From contig NZ_JASZYT010000001.1 in the NCBI RefSeq assembly GCF_030316765.1, positions 682,001-746,000 of the forward strand: a stretch of 64,000 bases of DNA, given 5' to 3'. Source of the stretch: Variovorax saccharolyticus (GTDB lineage: Bacteria > Pseudomonadota > Gammaproteobacteria > Burkholderiales > Burkholderiaceae_C). This document shows positions 1-8,800 of this stretch, one piece after another (within the stretch, counting starts at the first letter, position 1; each line of letters begins with the position of its first letter). The position numbers were made by a program, and so were the translations under genes. A model generated the notes under the pieces. The model did not search any database and was not told the origin of the DNA. It saw nothing but the letters and a program-made list of their open reading frames with translations.

Positions 1-205
<205 letters not shown>

Positions 206-225
206 ACAACGACGAGTACGACGAG

Positions 226-2658
226 ATGCAATTCCCCGAGTCCTGGCTGCGCGAGTTCTGCGACCCGCAACTCAGCAGCGAAGCACTGGCCGAGACGCTC
301 ACGATGGGCGGCTTCGAGGTCGAGGAGCGCCGGCCGGTGGCGCCGCCTTTCAGCAAGGTCGTGGTCGGCGAGATCAAGGAAGCCGTTCAGCATCCGAATG
401 CCGATCGCCTGCGCGTGTGCCAGGTCGATGCCGGGCAGGGCGCCTTGCTCAGCATCGTCTGCGGTGCGCCGAATGCGCGCGTCGGCATCAAGGTGCCGTT
501 GGCGCTGGTCGGCGCCGAACTGCCGCCGGGCGAAGACGGCAAGCCCTTTCTGATCAAGCTCGGCAAGCTGCGCGGCGTCGAGAGCCAGGGCATGCTGTGC
601 TCGGCGCGCGAACTCAAGCTCAGCGAGGACCACGGCGGCTTGCTCGAACTCGAAGCCGATGCACCGGTCGGTGCCGACATCCGCGAGGTGCTGAAGCTCG
701 ACGATGCGCTGCTGACCCTCAAGCTGACACCGAACCTGGCGCATGGCCTGAGCGTCTACGGCATCGCGCGCGAACTGGCCGCGCTCACCGGCGCACCGCT
801 CAGGAAACCGGCGATCGCGCCGGTGACGACGGCCTTCGCCGACAAGCTGCCCGTCAAGGTCGAAGCGCCTGATCTCTGCGGCCGTTTCTCGGGCCGTATC
901 GTGCGCGGCGTCGACACCAAAGTCGCGACGCCGGCCTGGATGGTCGACCGGCTGGCCCGCTGCGGCCAGCGCAGCGTGACGCCGCTGGTCGACATCTCGA
1001 ACTACGTGATGTTCGAGTACGGCCAGCCCAGCCACATCTTCGACCTCGACAAGATCCACGGCGGCCTCACGGTGCGCTGGGGCAAGGCCGGCGAACAGCT
1101 CAAGCTGCTGAACGGCAACACGGTCACGGTCGACGACAAGGTCGGCGTGATCGCCGACGAGCGCGAGGTCGAGTCGCTGGCCGGCATCATGGGCGGCGAC
1201 GCCACGGCGGTGTCCGACGACACCCGCAACATCTACATCGAGGCCGCCTTCTGGTGGCCCGAGAGCATCCAGGGCCGTTCGCGCCGCTTCAACTTCTCGA
1301 CCGATGCCGGGCATCGCTACGAGCGCGGCGTCGATCCGAGCCGCACCGTCGAGATCATCGAGCGCATCACGCGACTGGTGGTCGAGATCTGCGGCGGCCA
1401 GGCCGGTGCGATGGACGACCAGACCCTGCGGCTGCCCGAGGCGAAGCCCGTGACCTTGCGCGTGGCCCGCGCGGCGCGCGTGATCGGCATGCCGCTCACG
1501 CAGGCCGAATGCGCAGATGCCCTGCACCGCCTGTCGCTGCCGGTGGAGCAGGGCGACGGTACGCTGATCGTGACGCCGCCGCCGCACCGTTTCGACCTGC
1601 TGATCGAGGAAGACCTGATCGAGGAAGTCGCGCGCCTGGTGGGCTACCAGAACCTGCCGACGACGCCGCCGCTGGCGCCGATCACCGCGCGGGTGCGGCC
1701 CGAGGCCGAGCGCGGCCGCTATGCGGTGCGCCATCGGCTGGCCGACCTGGGCTACCAGGAGACCATCAACTTCAGCTTCGTCGAGGCGCACTGGGAGCAG
1801 GATCTGGCGGGCAACGCCGACCCGATCAAGCTGCTGAATCCGATCGCCAGCCAGATGAGCGTGATGCGCTCGTCGCTGCTCGGTTCCTTGCTGCAGGTGC
1901 TCAAGTTCAACCTCGATCGCAGGGCGACCCAGGTGCGCGTGTTCGAACTCGGCCGCGTGTTCCTGCGCGACGCCTCGGTCGCCACCACCGACAGCACGGT
2001 CAAGGGCATCCACCAGCCGATGCGGGTGGCCGGCCTGGCCTGGGGCGATGCCGCCGAGGGGCGCTGGGAAGGCAAGGCCGAACGGGTCGACTTCTTCGAC
2101 ATCAAGGGCGACGTCGAGGCCCTGCTGGCCCCGCGCGTGCCGGCCTTCGAGCCGGTCGAACATCCGGCGCTGCACCCCGGACGCGCGGCGCGTGTGCTGC
2201 TCGACGGCCGCGCCATCGGCGTCGTCGGTGAACTGCATCCGCGCTGGCGCCAGAAATGGGACTTCGCGCAGGCGCCGATCCTGTTCGAACTGGAACTCGA
2301 TGCGGTCACGGCGCGTCCGCTGCCGCTGGCCCAGCCGGTGCCCAAGCTGCAGCCGGTCGAACGCGACCTCGCGCTGGTGGTGGCCGAGTCGGTCACGCAC
2401 GACGCGCTGATGGGTGCCATCCGCGCTGCTTCCGATGCCAGCCTGCTGCGTGATCTCGCGCTGTTCGACATCTACCGCCCGACGGTCGGCCGCGACGGCA
2501 CGGTGGCAGCCGGGGGCCTGGCGGCGGGCGAGAAGAGCATGGCCGTGCGCCTCGGCTTCAATAGCGACAGTGCGCTGACCGACGAGCAGGTCGAGGCGGC
2601 GGTGCGCAAGATCATCGATCAACTCGGCGCCCGCATCGGCGCCCGACTGCGGGTATGA
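226..2658 (+). CDS. pheT: Phenylalanyl-tRNA synthetase beta subunit
   Basis: The 810-residue beta chain of the (alpha-beta)2 phenylalanyl-tRNA synthetase; full family length. Residues about 40-150 are the EMAP-like tRNA-binding domain (VVGEIKEAVQHPNADRLRV). The B3/B4 editing domain and B5 domain follow. The last ~95 residues (from KLQPVERDLALVV) are the ferredoxin-fold anticodon-binding domain. ATG at 226 gives the canonical start MQFPESWLREF. The stop overlaps the ihfA start as ATGA at 2655-2658, so translation of ihfA is probably coupled. The chain is intact with no sign of disruption. Confidence 0.98.
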   Translation: MQFPESWLREFCDPQLSSEALAETLTMGGFEVEERRPVAPPFSKVVVGEIKEAVQHPNADRLRVCQVDAGQGALLSIVCGAPNARVGIKVPLALVGAELPPGEDGKPFLIKLGKLRGVESQGMLCSARELKLSEDHGGLLELEADAPVGADIREVLKLDDALLTLKLTPNLAHGLSVYGIARELAALTGAPLRKPAIAPVTTAFADKLPVKVEAPDLCGRFSGRIVRGVDTKVATPAWMVDRLARCGQRSVTPLVDISNYVMFEYGQPSHIFDLDKIHGGLTVRWGKAGEQLKLLNGNTVTVDDKVGVIADEREVESLAGIMGGDATAVSDDTRNIYIEAAFWWPESIQGRSRRFNFSTDAGHRYERGVDPSRTVEIIERITRLVVEICGGQAGAMDDQTLRLPEAKPVTLRVARAARVIGMPLTQAECADALHRLSLPVEQGDGTLIVTPPPHRFDLLIEEDLIEEVARLVGYQNLPTTPPLAPITARVRPEAERGRYAVRHRLADLGYQETINFSFVEAHWEQDLAGNADPIKLLNPIASQMSVMRSSLLGSLLQVLKFNLDRRATQVRVFELGRVFLRDASVATTDSTVKGIHQPMRVAGLAWGDAAEGRWEGKAERVDFFDIKGDVEALLAPRVPAFEPVEHPALHPGRAARVLLDGRAIGVVGELHPRWRQKWDFAQAPILFELELDAVTARPLPLAQPVPKLQPVERDLALVVAESVTHDALMGAIRAASDASLLRDLALFDIYRPTVGRDGTVAAGGLAAGEKSMAVRLGFNSDSALTDEQVEAAVRKIIDQLGARIGARLRV

Positions 2659-3026
2659 ACGCCATGGATTTCACGCTCGAAGCCCTCGAAACGCCGGCAT
2701 TGACCAAGGCGCACCTGGCCGACCTGCTGTTCGAGCAGATCGGCCTGAACAAGCGCGAGTCCAAGGACATGGTTGAAGCCTTCTTCGACCTGATCGCCAA
2801 CAGCCTGATCGAGGGCACCGACGTCAAGATCTCGGGCTTCGGCAACTTCCAGATCCGGGTCAAGGCACCGCGGCCGGGGCGCAATCCGCGCACCGGCGAG
2901 GCGATCCCGATCGGCGAGCGGCGGGTGGCGACTTTCCATGCGAGCGCCAAGCTGAAGGAACAAATCCACGGAAGCATCGACGCCGCGGCGCCGCAAGAGG
3001 TCGAATGGAGCGTGGGCGCCGAATAA
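2655..3026 (+). CDS. ihfA: Integration host factor alpha subunit
   Basis: DNA-bending HU/IHF family protein, 123 residues, slightly longer than the usual ~100 because of short N- and C-terminal extensions. The diagnostic beta-arm GRNPRTGEAIPIGERRV, with the intercalating proline, lies near residues 75-91, and ISGFGNFQIR precedes it. The position directly after pheT, with a 4-base overlap, is the conserved site of ihfA in proteobacteria and separates it from hupB or ihfB. An internal ATG at 2664 is an alternative start. It acts as a heterodimer with IHF-beta, which is not in this window. Confidence 0.96.
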   Translation: MNAMDFTLEALETPALTKAHLADLLFEQIGLNKRESKDMVEAFFDLIANSLIEGTDVKISGFGNFQIRVKAPRPGRNPRTGEAIPIGERRVATFHASAKLKEQIHGSIDAAAPQEVEWSVGAE

Positions 3027-3089
3027 CATTGGTGCTCCGTGCGCCGGTGGAGTAACCTATGAGGTTTCGCTCGCACTGTCTTGATTTCA

Positions 3090-3560
3090 ATGGAGAAAAC
3101 ACTCCCGCCGATCCCCGTCAAACGCTACTTCACCATCGGTGAGGTGGCGGAGTTGTGCGGCGTGAAGCCGCACGTACTGCGCTACTGGGAGCAGGAGTTC
3201 ACGCAGCTTCGCCCGATGAAGCGGCGCGGCAACCGGCGCTACTACCAGCACCACGAGGTGCTCATGATCCGCCGGATCCGCGACCTGCTCTACGACCAAG
3301 GCTTCACGATCAGCGGCGCGCGCAACAAGCTGCAGGAACTGGTGCAGACCGAACGCGAGCGCCGCAAGGCGGGCGAGGTGCCGCTCGAGGGCATGGAGGC
3401 GATCGAGATCGACCAGGAGGAATTCGACGCCGCGGTGCAGGACGACATGGAGCCGCCGGAAGCGGCCGAGCCGCGTGGCCGAACCATCGATATGTCGCAG
3501 TTGCTCCACTTGCGGCGAGAACTGAATGAAATTCGTGAGCTCCTTGGCTCGAGTCACTGA
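3090..3560 (+). CDS. MerR-family transcriptional regulator downstream of ihfA
   Basis: A 156-residue protein with an N-terminal MerR winged helix: YFTIGEVAELCGVKPHVLRYWE, then the wing NRRYYQHHEV at about residues 50-60. A coiled coil follows (GARNKLQELVQTERERRKA). The C-terminal half is acidic and has no Cys-rich metal site, so it is not a classical metal sensor. The same gene sits between ihfA and tRNA-Pro in many betaproteobacteria; its effector is unknown. I chose ATG at 3090 over an in-frame TTG at 3081 because it is a standard codon and loses no domain residues; neither has a strong ribosome site. Confidence 0.9.
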   Translation: MEKTLPPIPVKRYFTIGEVAELCGVKPHVLRYWEQEFTQLRPMKRRGNRRYYQHHEVLMIRRIRDLLYDQGFTISGARNKLQELVQTERERRKAGEVPLEGMEAIEIDQEEFDAAVQDDMEPPEAAEPRGRTIDMSQLLHLRRELNEIRELLGSSH

Positions 3561-3571
3561 ATTCGGGCCGC

Positions 3572-3577
3572 TATAAT
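3572..3577 (+). promoter_or_regulatory. -10 box of the tRNA-Pro promoter
   Basis: A perfect TATAAT sits 9 bases before the mature tRNA 5' end, in otherwise GC-rich DNA. That is the expected spacing for a sigma-70 start a few bases upstream of the tRNA. The matching -35 position (about 3549-3554, TCGAGT) is a poor match, so recognition would lean on the -10. Confidence 0.75.
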
Positions 3578-3586
3578 CGAGAGCTT

Positions 3587-3663
3587 CGGTGTGTGGCGCA
3601 GCCTGGTAGCGCACTTGCATGGGGTGCAAGGGGTCGAAGGTTCGAATCCTTTCACACCGACCA
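3587..3663 (+). tRNA. tRNA-Pro (anticodon GGG)
   Basis: A 77-nt cloverleaf. The acceptor stem CGGTGTG pairs with CACACCG, followed by discriminator A and an encoded CCA end. The anticodon stem CTTGC/GCAAG encloses loop ATGGGGT, giving anticodon GGG at positions 34-36 after the invariant T33. The T arm carries GGTTCGAATCC. It reads proline codons CCC and CCU. It has its own -10 box and terminator, so it is a single-gene unit. Confidence 0.97.
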
Positions 3664-3680
3664 AAAACAAGAAACGGAAC

Positions 3681-3714
3681 AACGGCTTACGCCCACAAGG
3701 CGTAGGCCGTTTTT
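3681..3714 (+). terminator. Rho-independent terminator after tRNA-Pro
   Basis: AACGGCTTACGCC (3681-3693) pairs with GGCGTAGGCCGTT (3699-3711) as a 13-bp stem with one T-G wobble. The loop is CACAA and a T run follows at 3711-3714. It begins 18 bases after the tRNA CCA. Confidence 0.92.
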
Positions 3715-3759
3715 CTTTGCGCGAGGCGGGTTCGAGAAGGCCGCCAGAACCCGGACGGT

Positions 3760-3897
3760 TCAATCCCGGGTGACGAAAGCGACCAGTGCATTGAGCGCGA
3801 GCCACAATGTGCCGGCGCCCAGCAGGGCCAGCGCGGCCACGGTGACCCCGACGCTGCGCGCGCTGCCTCTTGCCTTCGAAGGAACGGTGACTCTCAT
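3760..3897 (-). CDS. 45-residue single-pass membrane protein
   Basis: A small ORF of 45 residues starting at ATG 3897 behind a strong ribosome site, AAAGGAG, 5 bases from the start. A basic N-terminus (MRVTVPSKARGSARS) is followed by one hydrophobic span, VGVTVAALALLGAGTLWLAL, and the tail NALVAFVTRD, which fits an N-in single-pass inner membrane peptide. It faces the tRNA terminator and is transcribed away from the ligase-like gene at 4125. I do not recognise a family. The longer frame back to 4140 was rejected because its extension is low in complexity and lacks a ribosome site. Confidence 0.6.
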   Translation of the reverse strand: MRVTVPSKARGSARSVGVTVAALALLGAGTLWLALNALVAFVTRD

Positions 3898-4083
3898 GGC
3901 GACTCCTTTCCGACGTCGTGAATCATGGCGCGAACTGCTCGCCGATGGAATGCCTTCATGCTGCGCGCTTCGCGCTTTTGCCGGCTTGCGCTGAATCAAA
4001 GTCCAGGAAAGCGGGCCTGGCTTGAGGAACGTCAACTCGATCCGGTCGGCGGCTGCCAAAGTCGCAGCTTCCAAGGAGCAGCG

Positions 4084-4128
4084 ATGAGCAGTGCCCTCCT
4101 CGACGGCGCGGGGACGCGGGCGGCATGA
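4084..4128 (+). CDS. Possible 14-codon upstream ORF coupled to the PaaK-like gene
   Basis: ATG at 4084 lies 5 bases behind a perfect AAGGAG (4073-4078), the strongest ribosome site in this stretch. It opens a frame of only 14 residues (MSSALLDGAGTRAA). Its TGA at 4126-4128 overlaps the ATG of the next gene as ATGA, and that gene has only a weak GCGGG site of its own. This arrangement suggests a leader peptide that couples translation to the ligase-like gene. It could instead mark a frameshift or sequencing error joining the ribosome site to the downstream frame. Confidence 0.4.
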   Translation: MSSALLDGAGTRAA

Positions 4129-5543
4129 GCCCGGTGGCACCGCCGCCGGTCGATCCGTGGCTGTCCGGTGCGGTCGCCGTCGATGTGGCGCTGGCCTCGC
4201 AGGCGACCGCCGACGCGATCGCCGACCGGCAGGCGCGCCGCCTGCGCGAACTGCTCGCTTCGGCCCGGCTGCACTCGCCGCTGTACCGGCGCCTGCTCAA
4301 GGGCTGCGAGCCGGGCACCGTGGGCCTGGCCGATCTGCCGCGCACACAGAAGGCCGAACTGATGGCGCGATTCGACGAATGGGTCGCCGACCCGCGCCTC
4401 AGGCTGGACGCGCTGCGCCGCTTCGTGGCCGACCGCCGGCGCATCGCCGACGCCTTTCTCGGGCGCTACGTGGTCTGGGAAAGCTCGGGCAGCAGCGGCG
4501 TTCCTGGCATCTTCGTCCAGGACGCGATGGCGATGGCGGTCTACGACGCGCTCGAGGCCGTGCGGCGGCCGGTCCTGCGTCCGCTGCAGCGATGGCTGGA
4601 CCCCTGGAGCCTGGGAGATCGCATCGCCTTCGTCGGTGCGACCGGGGGGCACTTCGCGAGCACGGTGTCGATCGAGCGCCTGCGTCGTCTCAATCCGGCG
4701 CTCTCGACCCGCCTGCAGGGCATCTCGTTCCTGCAGCCCGTCGAGGGCATCGTGGCGGCGTTGAACGACTTTGCGCCGAGCGTGATCGCCACCTACCCGA
4801 GCGCGGCGGCGCTGCTGGCCGAAGAGCGTTCGAGCGGGCGGCTGCGGGCGTCGCCGTCCGAAGTCTGGACCGGCGGCGAAGACCTGTCGGCGGCCAGGCG
4901 CGATTTCGTGGGCCGGGCCTTCGGCTGCCCCGTGACCAACAGCTATGGCGCCTCGGAGTTCCTGTCGATGGCGTCGGAGTGCCGGCATGGCCGGATGCAT
5001 TTCAACTGCGACTGGGCGATCCTCGAGCCCGTGGATGAAAGCGGCCGCGCAGTGGCGCCGGGAGAGCCTTGCGCGACGACGCTGCTCACCAACCTGGCGA
5101 ACCATGTGCAGCCCCTGATCCGATGCGACCTGGGCGACCAGGTCGTGCTGCAGGCACGCGGGTGCCCCTGCGGCTCGCCGCTGCCCGTGATCGACGTGCA
5201 GGGGCGCAGCGACGACACCCTGCGCCTGGGCCGCGGCGCTTCGGGCCCGGTCAGCGTGCTGCCGCTGGCGCTCAGCACGATGCTCGAGGAAGAGGCCGGC
5301 CTGTTCGACTTCCAGCTCGTGCAGCAGGGCCCCTGCGAACTGCTCCTGCGCACGGGCCTGTCGGGCCCAGAGGCAGAGGCCGCGCTGCTGCGCGCGCGCC
5401 GGGTGCTCGATGCCTTTCTCGAATCCCAGGGCGCCGCGGGCGTGCAGGTTCATTTGCGCAGCAGCGAGCCCGGCGACGCCGGCCGCAGCGGCAAGCTGAA
5501 GCGCGTGGTCGTGGCGCCGGACGGACGGCTTGGTGGTCCTTGA
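4125..5543 (+). CDS. PaaK/CapK-like adenylate-forming enzyme
   Basis: A 472-residue member of the phenylacetate-CoA ligase / coenzyme F390 synthetase branch of adenylate-forming enzymes. The Ser/Gly-rich phosphate loop ESSGSSGVPGIF is near residues 119-130, the adenine motif NSYGASEF near 272-279, and the ribose-binding Asp sits in RCDLGDQV near 328-335. A CxC pair (RGCPCGSPLP) recalls the zinc-knuckle region of this subfamily. Length fits the family. The substrate cannot be read: no other phenylacetate gene is nearby. It lies just upstream of the cyclase/encapsulin unit, but about 330 bases with their own AT-rich promoter region separate them. Confidence 0.8.
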   Translation: MSPVAPPPVDPWLSGAVAVDVALASQATADAIADRQARRLRELLASARLHSPLYRRLLKGCEPGTVGLADLPRTQKAELMARFDEWVADPRLRLDALRRFVADRRRIADAFLGRYVVWESSGSSGVPGIFVQDAMAMAVYDALEAVRRPVLRPLQRWLDPWSLGDRIAFVGATGGHFASTVSIERLRRLNPALSTRLQGISFLQPVEGIVAALNDFAPSVIATYPSAAALLAEERSSGRLRASPSEVWTGGEDLSAARRDFVGRAFGCPVTNSYGASEFLSMASECRHGRMHFNCDWAILEPVDESGRAVAPGEPCATTLLTNLANHVQPLIRCDLGDQVVLQARGCPCGSPLPVIDVQGRSDDTLRLGRGASGPVSVLPLALSTMLEEEAGLFDFQLVQQGPCELLLRTGLSGPEAEAALLRARRVLDAFLESQGAAGVQVHLRSSEPGDAGRSGKLKRVVVAPDGRLGGP

Positions 5544-5561
5544 GCCGCACTGCGTGGCGTG

Positions 5562-5621
5562 TTGAGTACTAAATTCTAGGCAGAACTGGTATCAATCAGT
5601 AATCTTCGGTAAAGTCCATTT
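5562..5621 (+). promoter_or_regulatory. AT-rich promoter region before the cyclase/encapsulin unit
   Basis: The stretch from about 5555 to 5621 is markedly richer in A+T than its surroundings. It holds TTGAGT (5562-5567) and an extended -10-like TGGTATCAA (5587-5595), although these two are 22 bases apart, too far for one ideal promoter. As the only AT-rich gap for 8 kb on this strand, it is the likely start of the 5622-13914 transcript. The exact start is not determined. Confidence 0.4.
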
Positions 5622-5876
5622 ATGCACCTCCTGCGACCCGTAGGGAGGGACTTCCGGGGCGGCACGCCGTTCACTCGTTCGCCTGTCGTGCATGATTCTG
5701 CCTGCGCGGCGCCTGGCGATCTGCGTGAACAGGCCAGCGCTGCCGCGGCTGGTCCCCACACCCTCTACCTCGATCCACGCGACCTCGTCGCCCGGGCCTG
5801 TGCGCTCCTCGCGCAGGAGACCGACGCCTGGAAAGAACGACAGCGTGCCGATCTGTTGCCGGGGAGTGGACGTTGA
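5622..5876 (+). CDS. Possible 84-residue protein heading the encapsulin unit
   Basis: An 84-codon frame that starts at the first ATG after the AT-rich region, ends in TGA at 5874-5876 and overlaps the TTG start of the cyclase by 4 bases (TTGA). The second half (LYLDPRDLVARACALLAQE...) looks helical and protein-like, with mostly G/C third bases; the first half does not. There is no clear ribosome site, so it could be leaderless. No family is recognised. The alternative is that 5544-5872 is simply the cyclase leader; then this 329-base gap holds only the promoter. Confidence 0.35.
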   Translation: MHLLRPVGRDFRGGTPFTRSPVVHDSACAAPGDLREQASAAAAGPHTLYLDPRDLVARACALLAQETDAWKERQRADLLPGSGR

Positions 5877-8800
5877 TCTGCCCCTCGTGCGCCTTTGCCA
5901 ACTCGGAGAGCGCGCGCTTTTGCGGTGGCTGCGGCGTACTCCTGGATTTCGCCGCGCAGCGCGCCGGCGGCGAGCGGCGGCAGATCACGGTGCTGACCTG
6001 CGACGTCGTCGGTTCGACCGCGCTGTCGCAGACGCTCGACCCCGAAGACCTGCATGAGATGCTCGCCGACTTCCAGCGGGTCTGCCAGGAGACGGCCGAG
6101 CGCTACGACGGCTATATCTCGCAGTTCCTCGGCGACGGCGTCCAGATCTATTTCGGCTTTCCGCGTGCGCACGAGGACGATGCCCGGCGCGCGGTGAGTT
6201 GCGGGCTCGAGATCCTCCAGGGGACGGAGCAGCTGAACCAGGCCGCGGCGCGTCCCTCGGGGGCGCGGCTGCGCATCCGGGTGGGTGCGGACACCGGCCG
6301 GGTGGTGGTCAGCCCGGTCGGGACCGGGGCGCGGCGCGAGAACATCGCGATGGGCGATGCGCCCAACATCGCGTCGCGCGTGCAGGCTCTCGCGGAGCCC
6401 GACTCGCTGTGGGTCACCGAAGCCACCTGGCGCATTGCCCAGGAGCACTTCCAGGGCGAGCCGCGCGGCGAGTTCGAACTGAAGGGCGTGGCCTCCGCGG
6501 TGCGCCTCTGGCGCGTGAACCGCGCCGGGGGCGTCGTCCCGGGCCTCGAGCGCGTCGATCTGCTGACCCTCTACGTCGGCCGCGGCCAGGAGCATGCGCT
6601 GCTGGCGGCGCACTGGACCGCTGCCCGGTCCGGTGCCGCGCGCTTCGTCACCCTGCGTGGCGAGCCGGGCATCGGCAAGTCGCGCCTGGTGGCCGAATTC
6701 CGGGGCGAGGCGGCGACTTCCGACACCATGGTGCTGGCCGCGCGTTGCACCCAGTACGCGAAGAACAGCGCCTTTCTTCCGGTCACCGAACTGCTCGAGC
6801 GGGTGCTGGCCCTCGATGGCGCGACCGAGGCCGCGGAACGCCTGGACCGCATGGACCAGCAACTCATGCTGCTCGGCATCGGGGCGGCCGACGCGGCGCC
6901 GCTGCTGGCGGCGCTGCTGTCGATTCCGCTCGACGACCGCTATCCGCCGCTGGAGCTGTCGCCCACGCGCCGGCGCGTGCGCACGATCGAGACGCTGGTC
7001 GCCGTCATCGAGGCCATCGCCCAGCGCAGTCCCACCATCCTGGTCGCCGAGGATCTCCACTGGGCCGACCCGTCGACGCTCGAAGTGCTCGACCTGCTGG
7101 TGGCCCGCGGCCGCCGCTTGCGACTGCTCGGCCTCTTCACGGCCCGACCGGAGTTCGAGCCGAACTGGTCGAACGGCGAGGCGACACCGCTGCTCGATGT
7201 CTCGCGCCTCGAGCATGCAGAGGTCGAGGCGGTGGTGCGCCACGTGGCGCACGGCAAGCCGGTCCCCGGTGACGTGATCCGCGAGATCATCCAGCGCTGC
7301 GACGGCGTGCCGCTGTTCATCGAGGAAGTGGCGCGGGCCGTGATCGAGGCGGGCGTGCTGCAGGAGAACGAATACTCGTGGACGCTCACCGGCGCGTTGC
7401 CGCTGGACCTGATCCCGGCCAGCGTCGATGCCTCGCTCATGGCGCGCATCGACCGGCTGGGCGAAGCCCGCGGCACTGCGCAGCTGGCGGCGACCATCGG
7501 GCGCGAGTTCACCTACGCGCAACTGCGCGCGGTCAGCGAGCGCACCGAGACCGAGATCAACGACGACCTGGAGCACATCCTGGCCGCGGGCCTGGCCTGG
7601 CAGGTGACCGAAACCTCTCCGACCACCTTCGTCTTCAAGCACGCGCTGGTCCAGATGGCGGCCTACGAATCGCTGCTGCGCTCGACGCGCCAGCGTTTCC
7701 ACGAGCGCATCGCGAGGGTGCTGCTGTCCGATTTCGGCGGCGAGGTGGCGCTTAGACCCGAAATCGTGGCACGCCACCTTTCAGGCGCCGGCCACCACGC
7801 CGAGGCCAGCGACCACTGGTTCGCGGCCGGACAGAGCGCCCTGGCGCGGATGGCGGTTCCCGAGGCGCACGGGCACTTGAGCCGGGCGCTCGACGGCCTG
7901 GCCAAGCTGCCGACCTCGGACGAGGTGCTGACCAAGGAAATGGAACTTCAGATCGCGATCGCACCGACGCTGATGACGCTGTACGGATGGGGTTCGCCCA
8001 CGGTCGCGGAGGCCTGCGAGCGGGCGCGCAGCCTGAGCCATCGGCTCGAGCGCCCCGACCGGCTCTACGAGCCGATCTGGGGCCTGTGGACCAACCTGTT
8101 CGTGGGCGGGCAGCTGGACCGCGCCCTGGAGACCGCGAACGAGGCGCTGTCGATGGCGCTGGCCAGCGGCGTGCCGATGCTGGAAGTGACGGGCCGGCAC
8201 GCGGTCTCCTACACGCGCTACTACCGCGCGGAGTGGGCCGAGTGCATCGAGCATGCGCACGCCGGCATCGCGCTCTATGCGCTGGACCAGGAAAGAGCGC
8301 TCACCAACACCTTCCAGATCAGCTCCACCGTCAACCTGGTGGCGGGACTGGCAAGCAGTCTCTGGATGACGGGCCACCAGGACCAGGGCCTGGCGGAGCT
8401 CGACCGGATGATCGCGATGGCGCGCGACCTGGACCATCCGTCGGCGCTGAGCAACGCGCTCGGTGTCGCCTGCTACATGCTGACCTTCCACCACGACCCG
8501 CCGCGGATGCTGGCCCATGCCGCGGAAGTGAAGAGCTTCGCGCGCGCCGAAGGATGGGAGCTCTGGTATGCGGTCGGCGTGATGAGCAGCGGGTGGGCGC
8601 GCCTGCGCCTGGGCGACCGGGTCGACGGCCTGAGGGAACTGTTCGAAGGCGTTGCGCTGTTCCGTGCCACGCGCTCCGATCTCATGGGACCGACCGTCGC
8701 CGTGATCCACGCGGAAGGGCTGCGGGCGGCCGGCCGCGACGACGAGGCGCTGGAGATGCTCGCCGCCACCGCCGAGACGGCCCGGCGCGGCCACGTCGGC

